Positions 1 through 5,623 of a DNA stretch of 20,152 nucleotides are shown here, one piece after another. Both the position numbers and the translations under genes were made by a program. The notes under the pieces are model-generated. The model was not told the DNA's origin, made no database searches, and saw only the letters and a program-made list of their open reading frames with translations. The stretch lies in the IMG/VR virus record IMGVR_UViG_3300036770_004393, positions 1-20,152 of that record; one strand, given 5' to 3'. Position 1 is the stretch's first letter, and each line of letters begins with the position of its first letter. Origin of the DNA: a virus.

Positions 1-226
1 TAAAAAATTTTTCAACATAAGGAAGCATTCCTTTGTAAATTTTTTGAGTAAGAAGACTATACAATCGTATTTTACCATCCCATAACTTTTTTCTGAATGA
101 TGGATTGTATTTATGATTTGGTACAGTGAATGTAAAAAATGAATTAAGTTCTTTTGCGATATCCTTTGGGCATCGCACCTTAATATAAGCATCATCAACT
201 GGCTCTATTGTAATATTATTGTCCAT
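1..226 (-). CDS. uvsW: UvsW-type helicase, N-terminal fragment (runs off left edge)
   Basis: The reading frame opens with ATG at 226 and stays open for 75 codons to the window edge, so only the N-terminus is present. In T4, UvsW is a superfamily 2 RNA/DNA helicase that unwinds R-loops and branched DNA, and helps switch replication from origin-dependent to recombination-dependent. The visible part aligns with the small N-terminal nucleic-acid-binding domain of T4 UvsW: residues ~29-36 read SFFTFTVP (T4 has a DFFSFEAD-like segment), followed by NPSFR (41-45) and WDGKIRL (49-55), where T4 has NPRFR and WDGRIRL. The helicase motifs would lie outside the window. The start overlaps the end of uvsY by 11 bases, suggesting translational coupling. 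The family call rests on this short match (as I recall the T4 sequence) plus the adjacent uvsY. Confidence 0.87.
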   Translation of the reverse strand, partial: MDNNITIEPVDDAYIKVRCPKDIAKELNSFFTFTVPNHKYNPSFRKKLWDGKIRLYSLLTQKIYKGMLPYVEKFF

Positions 227-650
227 TGGTGAATTTGATCCAGTCTATGGCTGATCTTATATTCCATTGACGGCCATTTACAATTTTAATTACGCCGTCA
301 AGATAATTGACCATTTCTTTTTTCTCAGAAATCTTACCTTCAAGATTTATGATATCATCATCAGCTTCTATAAATTTATCAACATCCGTCTTTAGAATGT
401 TTAATTCAAATGGCTCCCATTTCAGTTTTTCAAGTTCTTCTCTGCTGAGTTTACCCATATAATATAGCCATTTGTATTTTCTAAGAACCTTCATAGTTCT
501 TTCATCTGTAGAAAGTTCTTCTTTATATTTTTTAAAAAATAACAAATACTTGTTATGAATCTGAGGAGTATTTACAGATTCTTGAGCCAATTCAGTAATA
601 TCAATTTTTAGGTCTTGATCGACCTGTTCTTTTAATTCATCAAAAGTCAT
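216..650 (-). CDS. uvsY: UvsY-like recombination mediator
   Basis: This 144-residue protein is close to T4 UvsY in length (137). UvsY loads the UvsX recombinase onto gp32-coated single-stranded DNA during recombination-dependent replication and repair. The sequence is largely charged and helical. Around residues 56-73 it has RKYKWLYYMGKLSREELE, matching the 'ARLDYYSGR'-like segment of T4. Residues ~86-96 (LKTDVDKFIEA) match the conserved 'xxADxDVLKxD' stretch. The C-terminus, NGRQWNIRSAIDWIKF, matches the family's 'xRgfxIKnaIeWxKF' ending. No Shine-Dalgarno sequence is visible before the ATG at 650. Instead an AT-rich promoter-like box (657-662) lies immediately upstream. It overlaps uvsW by 11 bases, so the pair is probably cotranslated. 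Function is inferred from family resemblance and synteny. Confidence 0.88.
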   Translation of the reverse strand: MTFDELKEQVDQDLKIDITELAQESVNTPQIHNKYLLFFKKYKEELSTDERTMKVLRKYKWLYYMGKLSREELEKLKWEPFELNILKTDVDKFIEADDDIINLEGKISEKKEMVNYLDGVIKIVNGRQWNIRSAIDWIKFTNGQ

Positions 651-656
651 AATATA

Positions 657-683
657 AGTATACCAAAATATAGATTAAATCAA
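657..683 (-). promoter_or_regulatory. Possible promoter directly upstream of uvsY
   Basis: On the minus strand there is an extended -10-like sequence, TGGTATACT (TATACT at 662-657, preceded by TGG at 665-663), with TTGATT at 683-678 as a poor -35 match 15 bases upstream. If used, transcription would begin close to the uvsY ATG at 650, giving a leaderless or nearly leaderless message. This agrees with the missing Shine-Dalgarno sequence, but matches of this quality are common in A+T-rich DNA. Confidence 0.3.
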
Positions 684-687
684 TCTA
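671..687. repeat. Small inverted repeat at the 3' end of the tube-like gene
   Basis: TAGATT and AATCTA form a 6-bp inverted repeat with a 5-base loop. It straddles the stop codon of the 173-residue gene (680-682). It is A+T rich and not followed by a clean T-run on the minus strand, so it would be at best a weak terminator or mRNA-end hairpin. Confidence 0.3.
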
Positions 688-1201
688 AAGTCGTATTTCC
701 AGGATCTGGGCTGAAGCTATAATAGGTATAAGCAAAGCTAGCACTTACTCTTGCTGGCTCAGATGCGGGAAGAGTCGTATCAAACATTATTCCACCTAAA
801 GATATCGGAAAAATATCAAAAAATGTTGCAGTAATATTTGCAGTATAAGAACTTTTTTGGACTATGAGTGTTCCTGTAGATGTAAATTTATTTTCTGGAA
901 TATTAAATGTACAATCAGAATCTAAATTACCGATATTTCTCATCCATCTATAAATTTCCAACCAGTTGGTCATGTTTTCATCAACGATGAATTCGACATC
1001 TAGATTGGCAAAATTATAAGTTCCTAATGGCCTTTTGACTGGAACGCCTAAAGTTGTTGGTTGATCAAAATTTGGAGATAAAATTCCCGGTAAAGTTACT
1101 TTTTGAAGAAAGAATGTAACTGTCGGTATTCTAGACAACTTAAATGTATAGAAATTTCTATTAAGTTGACTGATATTTACCGGATAATCTGCCTGTGCCA
1201 T
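680..1201 (-). CDS. Virion protein, probably tube-fold (gp19/gp54-like), 173 aa
   Basis: The protein has 173 residues and no signal peptide or membrane segment. It opens with a YPVNISQLNRNFYTFKLSR segment, then TVTFFLQKVTLPGI (residues ~28-41), a PTT-x-GVP stretch (~48-54) and FIVDENMTNWLEIYRWMRNI (~71-90). The pattern of a beta-strand core, 'lPGi', then 'xVDE-xxNWxxIyxWm' resembles small beta-barrel tail-tube or tube-initiator proteins of T4-like phages, and I recall similar sequences beside gene 23 in marine T4-like genomes. It is not obviously the tail tube itself, because two closer gp19 relatives occur at 7173-8278. By synteny with cyanophages, where I recall gene 3 lying between gene 23 and uvsY, it might instead occupy the tail-completion slot. 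It follows the capsid gene after a strong terminator, so it probably has its own promoter. There is no Shine-Dalgarno sequence before the ATG at 1201. Confidence 0.55.
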   Translation of the reverse strand: MAQADYPVNISQLNRNFYTFKLSRIPTVTFFLQKVTLPGILSPNFDQPTTLGVPVKRPLGTYNFANLDVEFIVDENMTNWLEIYRWMRNIGNLDSDCTFNIPENKFTSTGTLIVQKSSYTANITATFFDIFPISLGGIMFDTTLPASEPARVSASFAYTYYSFSPDPGNTTLD

Positions 1202-1205
1202 AATG

Positions 1206-1213
1206 TATGTATA
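1206..1213 (-). promoter_or_regulatory. T4 late-promoter-like octamer TATACATA
   Basis: On the minus strand TATACATA matches the T4 late consensus TATAAATA at 7 of 8 positions. It lies only four bases before the ATG of the 173-residue gene and just after the terminator that follows the capsid gene. A late promoter here would start transcription at or very near the start codon. Position between a terminator and a gene favours a promoter; the very short leader argues against one. Confidence 0.35.
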
Positions 1214-1215
1214 AT

Positions 1216-1245
1216 GAAAAAGGGAGAGGATTTCTCCTCTCCCTT
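1216..1245 (-). terminator. Intrinsic terminator after the major capsid gene
   Basis: Read on the minus strand, an 11-bp perfect stem (AAGGGAGAGGA at 1245-1235, TCCTCTCCCTT at 1230-1220) closes a GAAA loop and runs into five T residues (1221-1217). It is G+C rich in an A+T-rich background and lies 25 bases beyond the capsid stop codon. This is a textbook Rho-independent terminator with a GNRA tetraloop. It should end the capsid message and separate it from the downstream tube-like gene, uvsY and uvsW. Confidence 0.9.
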
Positions 1246-1269
1246 CTTATTACTGACTGTACTTACTTA

Positions 1270-2661
1270 TCAGTTGCCAGTGTTACCGTGGAGGTTAGTG
1301 ACTGCAAAGAGTCTGTAGTACTGATTGACACTTCCTGTAAGCACTGATCCATTAGAAGCACCAAGAACGAATGGGTTCTGGACCATGCCGTAGCGGGTCT
1401 TGAAACCAATCTTGGGCTGGAAGGTGTCAGGATCAACTGCACGAACCATCTGGAGTGGAACGTATGGGCAGTAGAAGAGACCAGCATCGTAGGGGCTTGC
1501 GCCTCTATAGCCAACGCAGATGAAGTTCTGGGTTGAGCTGCTATATGGATCGATATAGACTCTCATCTTGCCGTTTAGGATACCAGCAAAGGTGTTGCCA
1601 GTGTCATCAACTTCAAGCTGAGTAGCAGGAGCTGGAGTTAGCTGTAGGAATCCGCCCATGGTTAGAGCTGAAGCAACATCTGACGAGCAGATGATGAAGT
1701 TGCCCTTACCACGACGAGTATCCTTAGCGATTACGTTAGCTTCACGTTCAATCTGGAACATGAGGCCACGGAAGCGTTCAGCTGACCAACGACCGTCTGA
1801 GTCGAGTGCTAGGTCATATGCACCGCCTGTGCCTGGAGTAGCTGCCTTGTAATATAGATCTGTTTGCTGGCAACCTAGTTTGGCAACATGGTAGATGTTG
1901 CGAATAACTTCGCGGTTCATTTCAGCAAGAATTTCAGTGCTGAGAATGTTAGCAAGTTCGGTTTCAGCATCAAGACCGTGAACAGCCTTTAGATCCTGAG
2001 CAAGCTCAGTGGTATATTCGGCCTTTAGAGCACGGGTCTTTGCAGTAACAGCAACGCGGTCAATAGAAAATGCCATTTCCTTGAAAGGATTGCCTGTAGA
2101 ACCACCTAAGTCTTCAGCTCTGCTGGTTGCCATACCAGCGAAATCTTCTCCGAAAATAGCAGCCTTGGTAACGGTGACTCCAGAGAATGATAGTGGGGCA
2201 ACGCCAGTTAGAGGATCAGTCGATGCACCTCCTGAAGTAGCACCTGAACCGCTGAACTTAGCGAATGGTTCGGCAAATAGAGCTTCATCACCGCTCTGGC
2301 TGTCGTACTTAGATCTCATTGCGAAAATGAGACCAGTAGGAGCAGTCATGGGCTGAACGCCTGCAATGTCATAAGCCATTAGGTTTGGCATTGCACGACG
2401 AACAAGGCTGATGAGAATTGGATCATAGCCCTGTAGATTGGTATTTGCAGCTGCATTGCTATTTAAACCAAATCCACCGCCAATTGCATTGACTGAGGTT
2501 TCAGTTAGATACTGCTGACGCATAGCAGCTTCTTGATTCTCAAGAAGGACTGCGGTAACTTTCTTCTTATAAACATTATCAATAGCGGGAACTGCGTCGT
2601 GATTTAGGACGGGGTTCCACTTTTCAGTTAAAATATCGTATGGGGTTGAGTCTTCAAACAT
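1270..2661 (-). CDS. 23: Major capsid protein, gp23-like
   Basis: This 463-residue protein forms the hexameric lattice of the head. It matches T4 gp23 along its length, though T4's is longer (521). Landmarks are VRRAMPNLMAYDIAGVQPM (~87-105), PTGLIFAMR (~108-116), LKAEYTTELAQDLKAVHGLD (central), RGKGNFIICSSDVA, GKMRVYIDPY and GFKTRYGM near the C-terminus. An N-terminal propeptide is predicted: residues 51-54 are YLTE, followed by TSVNAIGGG, matching the T4 site where gp21 cuts after FLTE. The mature protein would begin at residue 55. The ATG at 2661 has a good AGGAG ribosome site at 2676-2672. This gene is visibly more G+C rich than its neighbours, as expected for the most strongly translated phage gene. 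A strong terminator follows. No gp24-like vertex paralogue is present in the window. Confidence 0.97.
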   Translation of the reverse strand: MFEDSTPYDILTEKWNPVLNHDAVPAIDNVYKKKVTAVLLENQEAAMRQQYLTETSVNAIGGGFGLNSNAAANTNLQGYDPILISLVRRAMPNLMAYDIAGVQPMTAPTGLIFAMRSKYDSQSGDEALFAEPFAKFSGSGATSGGASTDPLTGVAPLSFSGVTVTKAAIFGEDFAGMATSRAEDLGGSTGNPFKEMAFSIDRVAVTAKTRALKAEYTTELAQDLKAVHGLDAETELANILSTEILAEMNREVIRNIYHVAKLGCQQTDLYYKAATPGTGGAYDLALDSDGRWSAERFRGLMFQIEREANVIAKDTRRGKGNFIICSSDVASALTMGGFLQLTPAPATQLEVDDTGNTFAGILNGKMRVYIDPYSSSTQNFICVGYRGASPYDAGLFYCPYVPLQMVRAVDPDTFQPKIGFKTRYGMVQNPFVLGASNGSVLTGSVNQYYRLFAVTNLHGNTGN

Positions 2662-2671
2662 TTTGTGTATT

Positions 2672-2688
2672 CTCCTGTGTTATTTAGT
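2672..2688 (-). promoter_or_regulatory. Ribosome site and weak late-promoter-like box before gene 23
   Basis: On the minus strand, ACTAAATA (2688-2681) matches the T4 late consensus TATAAATA at 6 of 8 positions. It precedes AGGAG (2676-2672), which lies 10 bases before the capsid ATG. The same AGGAGAATA string precedes the scaffold gene. The ribosome site is convincing; the promoter is only possible. Confidence 0.5.
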
Positions 2689-2698
2689 TAAAACCTTA

Positions 2699-3751
2699 TC
2701 ATTTCTTAATATGTCTACTCATTGCTCTAGCCACCTGAGAGACAGTTTCATTTTCAATAATCTGTGCTGAAGGTTGAACCATTTCATGTAGATCCATTAT
2801 TGGGCTTGCCACTGGAGATACTTGAGTTGGTCTAGCTTCTTGTTTTCTGAAGAAATAAGCCTCTTTGAGCGACTGAAGCTTACCTCTGAACGAATCCTCG
2901 CCATCAAAATCAAGACCCTTGGCAAGTGATCCTAATTTTTCAATTTGAGTGTCTGTTAAACCGTGGCATTCTTCTAGGAAAATGCCAGAAATCTTGCTGG
3001 AAACATTCTCTCTCTTTAGAGCCATGTTTTCGTTGATGACCTTGTTTACAGTTCTAGTGAGTTCGTCATTCTGTTCGAATAGTTCGTCAACTAGATTGTA
3101 CTTGTCTTCTGGAACATCAATGTAGTGAGCTTCGAATAGATTCTTGAGACCACGAATGAAGTTTTCAGCGACTTGAGTCTTGATGCCTCTTTCAACTTCA
3201 ACCTTGTTCTCCTGCATCCATTCTTCGACAACATAGCCAAGATACTCATCAAGCTTTTCAGCAAGTGTACCAGCCATGATTTCGAGATTCTTCTCATACT
3301 GTTCAGCAAGAATCTTATTTGCATTCTTGGCATGCTCTTCAACCTTCTCGTTTAGAGCAGCGACAAAGACAGTTTGAAGCTTTGTTACAGCTTCTTCTGA
3401 TAAATCGCTATCACCAAAAATGGCTTCGAATGCTTCCTTCATTTGAACAGGTGATACCTTTGGGGTAGCAATTGTCATTTGATTGTATGGAGCGAGCTTT
3501 TGCATGTTAGGATCCATTCTTGGATCTGTCTGAATAAAGACTCTTCCTCCATTAGCATCCATGCTACCCATTCCATTGACATCAAAGTCAACGAAACCAG
3601 AAGCAGCTTTTTGTCCAGAACCGGATGAGGTGTCTTCATCTTCGGACTCATCTTGTTCGTCCTCAGTTTCATCCATCTCTTCTTCCTCGGTTTCTTCTTC
3701 CATTTCCTCGCTTAAAATTTCATCTTCGATATATTTTTTTCTATTTCTCAT
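2699..3751 (-). CDS. 22: Prohead scaffolding core protein, gp22-like
   Basis: A 350-residue, strongly helical protein lying directly before the capsid gene, as T4 gene 22 does. gp22 forms the internal core on which the prohead shell assembles and is later degraded by the gp21 protease. Residues ~8-41 are almost entirely Glu/Asp, an acidic extension. Residues ~105-135 (MKEAFEAIFGDSDLSEEAV and on) match the conserved gp22 start of the helical core. Residues ~225-260 (LVDELFEQNDELTRTVNK and on) have coiled-coil spacing. A conserved GLTDTQIEKL block follows. Several sites fit the gp21 consensus of I/L-x-E or I/L-x-x-E, consistent with breakdown to peptides. It is longer than T4 gp22 (269), mainly through the acidic head and a flexible Gly/Pro region (~42-95). 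The ATG at 3751 has AGGAG five bases upstream. Confidence 0.9.
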   Translation of the reverse strand: MRNRKKYIEDEILSEEMEEETEEEEMDETEDEQDESEDEDTSSGSGQKAASGFVDFDVNGMGSMDANGGRVFIQTDPRMDPNMQKLAPYNQMTIATPKVSPVQMKEAFEAIFGDSDLSEEAVTKLQTVFVAALNEKVEEHAKNANKILAEQYEKNLEIMAGTLAEKLDEYLGYVVEEWMQENKVEVERGIKTQVAENFIRGLKNLFEAHYIDVPEDKYNLVDELFEQNDELTRTVNKVINENMALKRENVSSKISGIFLEECHGLTDTQIEKLGSLAKGLDFDGEDSFRGKLQSLKEAYFFRKQEARPTQVSPVASPIMDLHEMVQPSAQIIENETVSQVARAMSRHIKK

Positions 3752-3756
3752 ATATT

Positions 3757-3773
3757 CTCCTAATTTATTTATG
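3757..3773 (-). promoter_or_regulatory. Late-promoter-like box CATAAATA and ribosome site before gene 22
   Basis: On the minus strand CATAAATA (3773-3766) matches the T4 late consensus TATAAATA at 7 of 8 positions. It is followed by AGGAG (3761-3757), five bases before the scaffold ATG at 3751. The box overlaps the stop codon (3771-3769) of the preceding gene. Its position in a real, if short, gene gap makes it the best late-promoter candidate in the window. However, similar octamers occur by chance inside coding sequence here. Confidence 0.5.
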
Positions 3774-4284
3774 GTGTTGGACCAGTCTGTTGAGTTTGTT
3801 GCGGATTTTGTGGCGCAACTGTTTTTCTTCTTTCTTCGTCGGGGCTTGCAATCGCATACGGATTGTATCTTGTTAGTTCAACTGCCTTGGCAAAATCCAA
3901 TGGATTTCTTCCAGCGGCATTGATTATTGCTGCTGCTAATTTAGAACCAATACCAATCATTGGAGCTGCAATTAAATTAGAAACAAAGTCTTGTATGTTA
4001 TGTCTAATAATTGGTGTTGCTCCTAATGTGGATAATTCTTCTGGTTTTACTTTTCCTCCAGATAAAGCTCTTTGAATTCCTGCTGCTGTTAAATAACCTT
4101 TTAGCAAATCAATGCTAGTGTCTGCAACAGTTTCAGCAGCACCTTCAAGTGTACCTAACGAGCCATCTGAATATTCTTTTAAATTTACAGCTTTTGAAAT
4201 CTTAGATTCTTGCAATTTTAATGTTGCTAATTCTTTCTGAAGATTATTAATTTGCTCTATGTATTTACTTTCTATAAAATTCAT
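3769..4284 (-). CDS. Unknown 171-aa protein between protease and scaffold
   Basis: I do not recognise this protein. Residues ~5-32 look like a short coiled coil (IEQINNLQKELATLKLQES). Residues ~50-75 are Ala-rich and amphipathic. Residues ~100-126 (FVSNLIAAPMIGIGSKLAAA and on) are hydrophobic with small residues, more like a buried or membrane-active helix than a classical transmembrane anchor. The last ~20 residues are Pro/Gln/Thr-rich and probably disordered. Its ATG overlaps the protease stop (ATGA at 4284-4281), so it is translationally coupled to gene 21. T4 has no gene between 21 and 22. Its place inside the head cluster suggests a prohead core or internal head protein, which is inference only. 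That it is a real gene is well supported by the packed operon structure. Confidence 0.75.
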   Translation of the reverse strand: MNFIESKYIEQINNLQKELATLKLQESKISKAVNLKEYSDGSLGTLEGAAETVADTSIDLLKGYLTAAGIQRALSGGKVKPEELSTLGATPIIRHNIQDFVSNLIAAPMIGIGSKLAAAIINAAGRNPLDFAKAVELTRYNPYAIASPDEERRKTVAPQNPQQTQQTGPTP

Positions 4285-4928
4285 AGACCCCTCAAAAAGT
4301 GATTGAATATTTTTATTGTTTTTTCCGAAAGATTTTTCTTTGGAGTATTTTCTATGGCCTTTTTGTAGTTTGAAATTGTTTTCTCTTTTAGAATTCCATT
4401 ACTCCAAACCCATTCTTTTCCTTCCATGATGCCGTTAACAAATGCATGAGGAGCAGATGGGTCCGCTACAATATCAACAGCGGCAAGCATGAAATCTTCC
4501 TGAACTTGATTTACACCTTCTTTGGTCTTCTTAAGAGATCCCATTCCTCTTGAAGAAACTCCAAGCTGAACGCCTTCGCCCAATAGACTCTTGACTATTT
4601 TTCCTGTTGGGGTGTCAAGTATTTTGGCTTTTCCATAAACATCATTTCCGCGTTCGTGCAATTCAGTAATTAAATGCGATACACGATCAAGATTAACAGA
4701 TGGGCCAGTTGGGTGATTTAGTTCACCAAAAGCTCTTTTGTTATTTACATGTTCATTGATGTATCGTCTAACTTCATTCATGAGAATAGGCTTGGGATAA
4801 ACTCTACCATTTCTATTCTTGGCATCAGCCTGCATGAAGATACCTTCAATGAAATAGTTCTTATTATTACCATCAACGCTTTCAGTAATTACACGAACAT
4901 TTTCAATTGTTTCGGTTATTAACTTCAT
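4281..4928 (-). CDS. 21: Prohead core protease, gp21-like
   Basis: A 215-residue serine protease, nearly the length of T4 gp21 (212). It matures the prohead by cutting the capsid and core proteins after I/L-x-E-type sites. Conserved segments are FIEGIFMQADAKNRNGRVYP (residues 26-45), FGELNHPTGPSVNLDRVSH (67-85), GVSSRGMGSL (123-132) and DIVADPSAPHAFV (152-164). By comparison with herpesvirus-type and U9/S77 phage proteases, His72 is the likely catalytic histidine and Ser125 or Ser126 the nucleophile. The N-terminus has a VITE sequence (13-16) that fits its own cleavage rule, so self-processing is possible. ATGA overlaps join it to the gp67-like gene upstream (4928-4925) and to the unknown gene downstream (4284-4281). 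Confidence 0.96.
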   Translation of the reverse strand: MKLITETIENVRVITESVDGNNKNYFIEGIFMQADAKNRNGRVYPKPILMNEVRRYINEHVNNKRAFGELNHPTGPSVNLDRVSHLITELHERGNDVYGKAKILDTPTGKIVKSLLGEGVQLGVSSRGMGSLKKTKEGVNQVQEDFMLAAVDIVADPSAPHAFVNGIMEGKEWVWSNGILKEKTISNYKKAIENTPKKNLSEKTIKIFNHFLRGL

Positions 4929-5218
4929 TTTTTCTTCTTCTTCTTTGCAGTTATGCCTTTAGCCTTTGCTACTGCTTTATCTTGTGGCATACCCATATTC
5001 ATAAATTTTTTAGCAATAGCATCTTCTGTGTCATTGCCTACTTGGCCATCGCCATCAATATCTTCCATTTTGCCCTCATTGAAATATGTTCTTGAAATTT
5101 CAATGTATTTTTCGTTTAGCTTGTGTTTTAGCTTAGAATAAAGCAATTCGCGGACAGAGTTTCTAGCTCCTACCGCATTTTCTTCAAGAATTTGTTTAAA
5201 TACTTTCTTTGATGACAT
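4925..5218 (-). CDS. 67: Prohead core protein, gp67-like, with EF-hand-like loop and Lys tail
   Basis: A 97-residue protein in the slot of T4 gene 67, between portal and protease. T4 gp67 is an 80-residue core component cut to an internal peptide. Residues ~12-49 (EENAVGARNSVRELLYSK, then ISRTYFNEG) resemble the T4 pattern 'AARxLFxEAM...IALARNFLxEG'. LNE and FNE fit or nearly fit the gp21 cleavage rule. Beyond this the protein differs from T4. Residues 53-65 read DIDGDGQVGNDTE, an EF-hand/dockerin-like calcium-binding loop in appearance, though loop position 12 is Thr with Glu one place later. The C-terminus is basic and ends in six lysines, where T4 gp67 is highly acidic. AGGA lies 8 bases before the ATG. 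The end overlaps gene 21 as AAAAAATGA. Confidence 0.7.
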   Translation of the reverse strand: MSSKKVFKQILEENAVGARNSVRELLYSKLKHKLNEKYIEISRTYFNEGKMEDIDGDGQVGNDTEDAIAKKFMNMGMPQDKAVAKAKGITAKKKKKK

Positions 5219-5221
5219 GTG

Positions 5222-5623
5222 TTATTTCCTTAGTTTTTTGCTGAAATCTAAAATTTGTTTGTAATTCGTGCTATTCTCAAAAAGCGAAGAAGTCATTTTG
5301 ACACGATTATGTTCATTTAGATTATCAAACAAAACTGCCAATCTTTGCCCTTCTTTGCTATTAATACTTATATTTTCGCCGTTGTTTAATTTAATGTCTA
5401 TAGGGTATTTTGACTGTAAAGATTCCTTTATTACAGAAACAAACCTTTCTAGGTTATTATTTGTTGCCTTTGGAGTGCATTTTTGAAGCATTTTATTCTG
5501 TTCAAAAAGCATTTTTTCGTTTATCATTTGGCTTACCCTGAAAGAAAGCTCATTTTTGATGTTAAAATACAATTTATTTTTGTCTAATGACTCAAAAATA
5601 ATCTTTTTTAGTCTATGTTTCAT
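5222..5623 (-). CDS. Small prohead-core candidate (gp68 position), 133 aa
   Basis: A 133-residue, charged, mostly helical protein between portal and the gp67-like gene. T4 gene 68 encodes a 141-residue prohead core protein in the same interval, though on the other side of gene 67. The first ~45 residues are a basic amphipathic helix region containing SQMINE and LFE, which fit the gp21 cleavage rule. Residues ~70-133 form a compact segment (IDIKLNNGENISINSKEGQR, then LFDNLNEHNRVKMTSSLFE). I recall similar segments in small proteins beside the portal gene of other T4-like phages, but cannot name the family. The ATG overlaps the portal stop codon (ATGA at 5623-5620). Head-core function is inferred from position and size. 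Confidence 0.6.
   Translation of the reverse strand: MKHRLKKIIFESLDKNKLYFNIKNELSFRVSQMINEKMLFEQNKMLQKCTPKATNNNLERFVSVIKESLQSKYPIDIKLNNGENISINSKEGQRLAVLFDNLNEHNRVKMTSSLFENSTNYKQILDFSKKLRK

Noticed and set aside
108-115. CATAAATA on the minus strand inside uvsW.
   Set aside because: It encodes conserved-region residues and no gene start is visible downstream within the window.
1263-1514. Second minus-strand frame overlapping the capsid 3' end.
   Set aside because: It is out of frame within the confidently identified capsid gene and has no recognisable features.
3561-3923. Plus-strand open frames opposite the scaffold and neighbouring genes, and similar frames at 1103-1318, 2009-2356 and 11448-11687.
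   Set aside because: They are low-complexity or antisense shadows of well-supported minus-strand genes, with no ribosome sites and no recognisable protein features.
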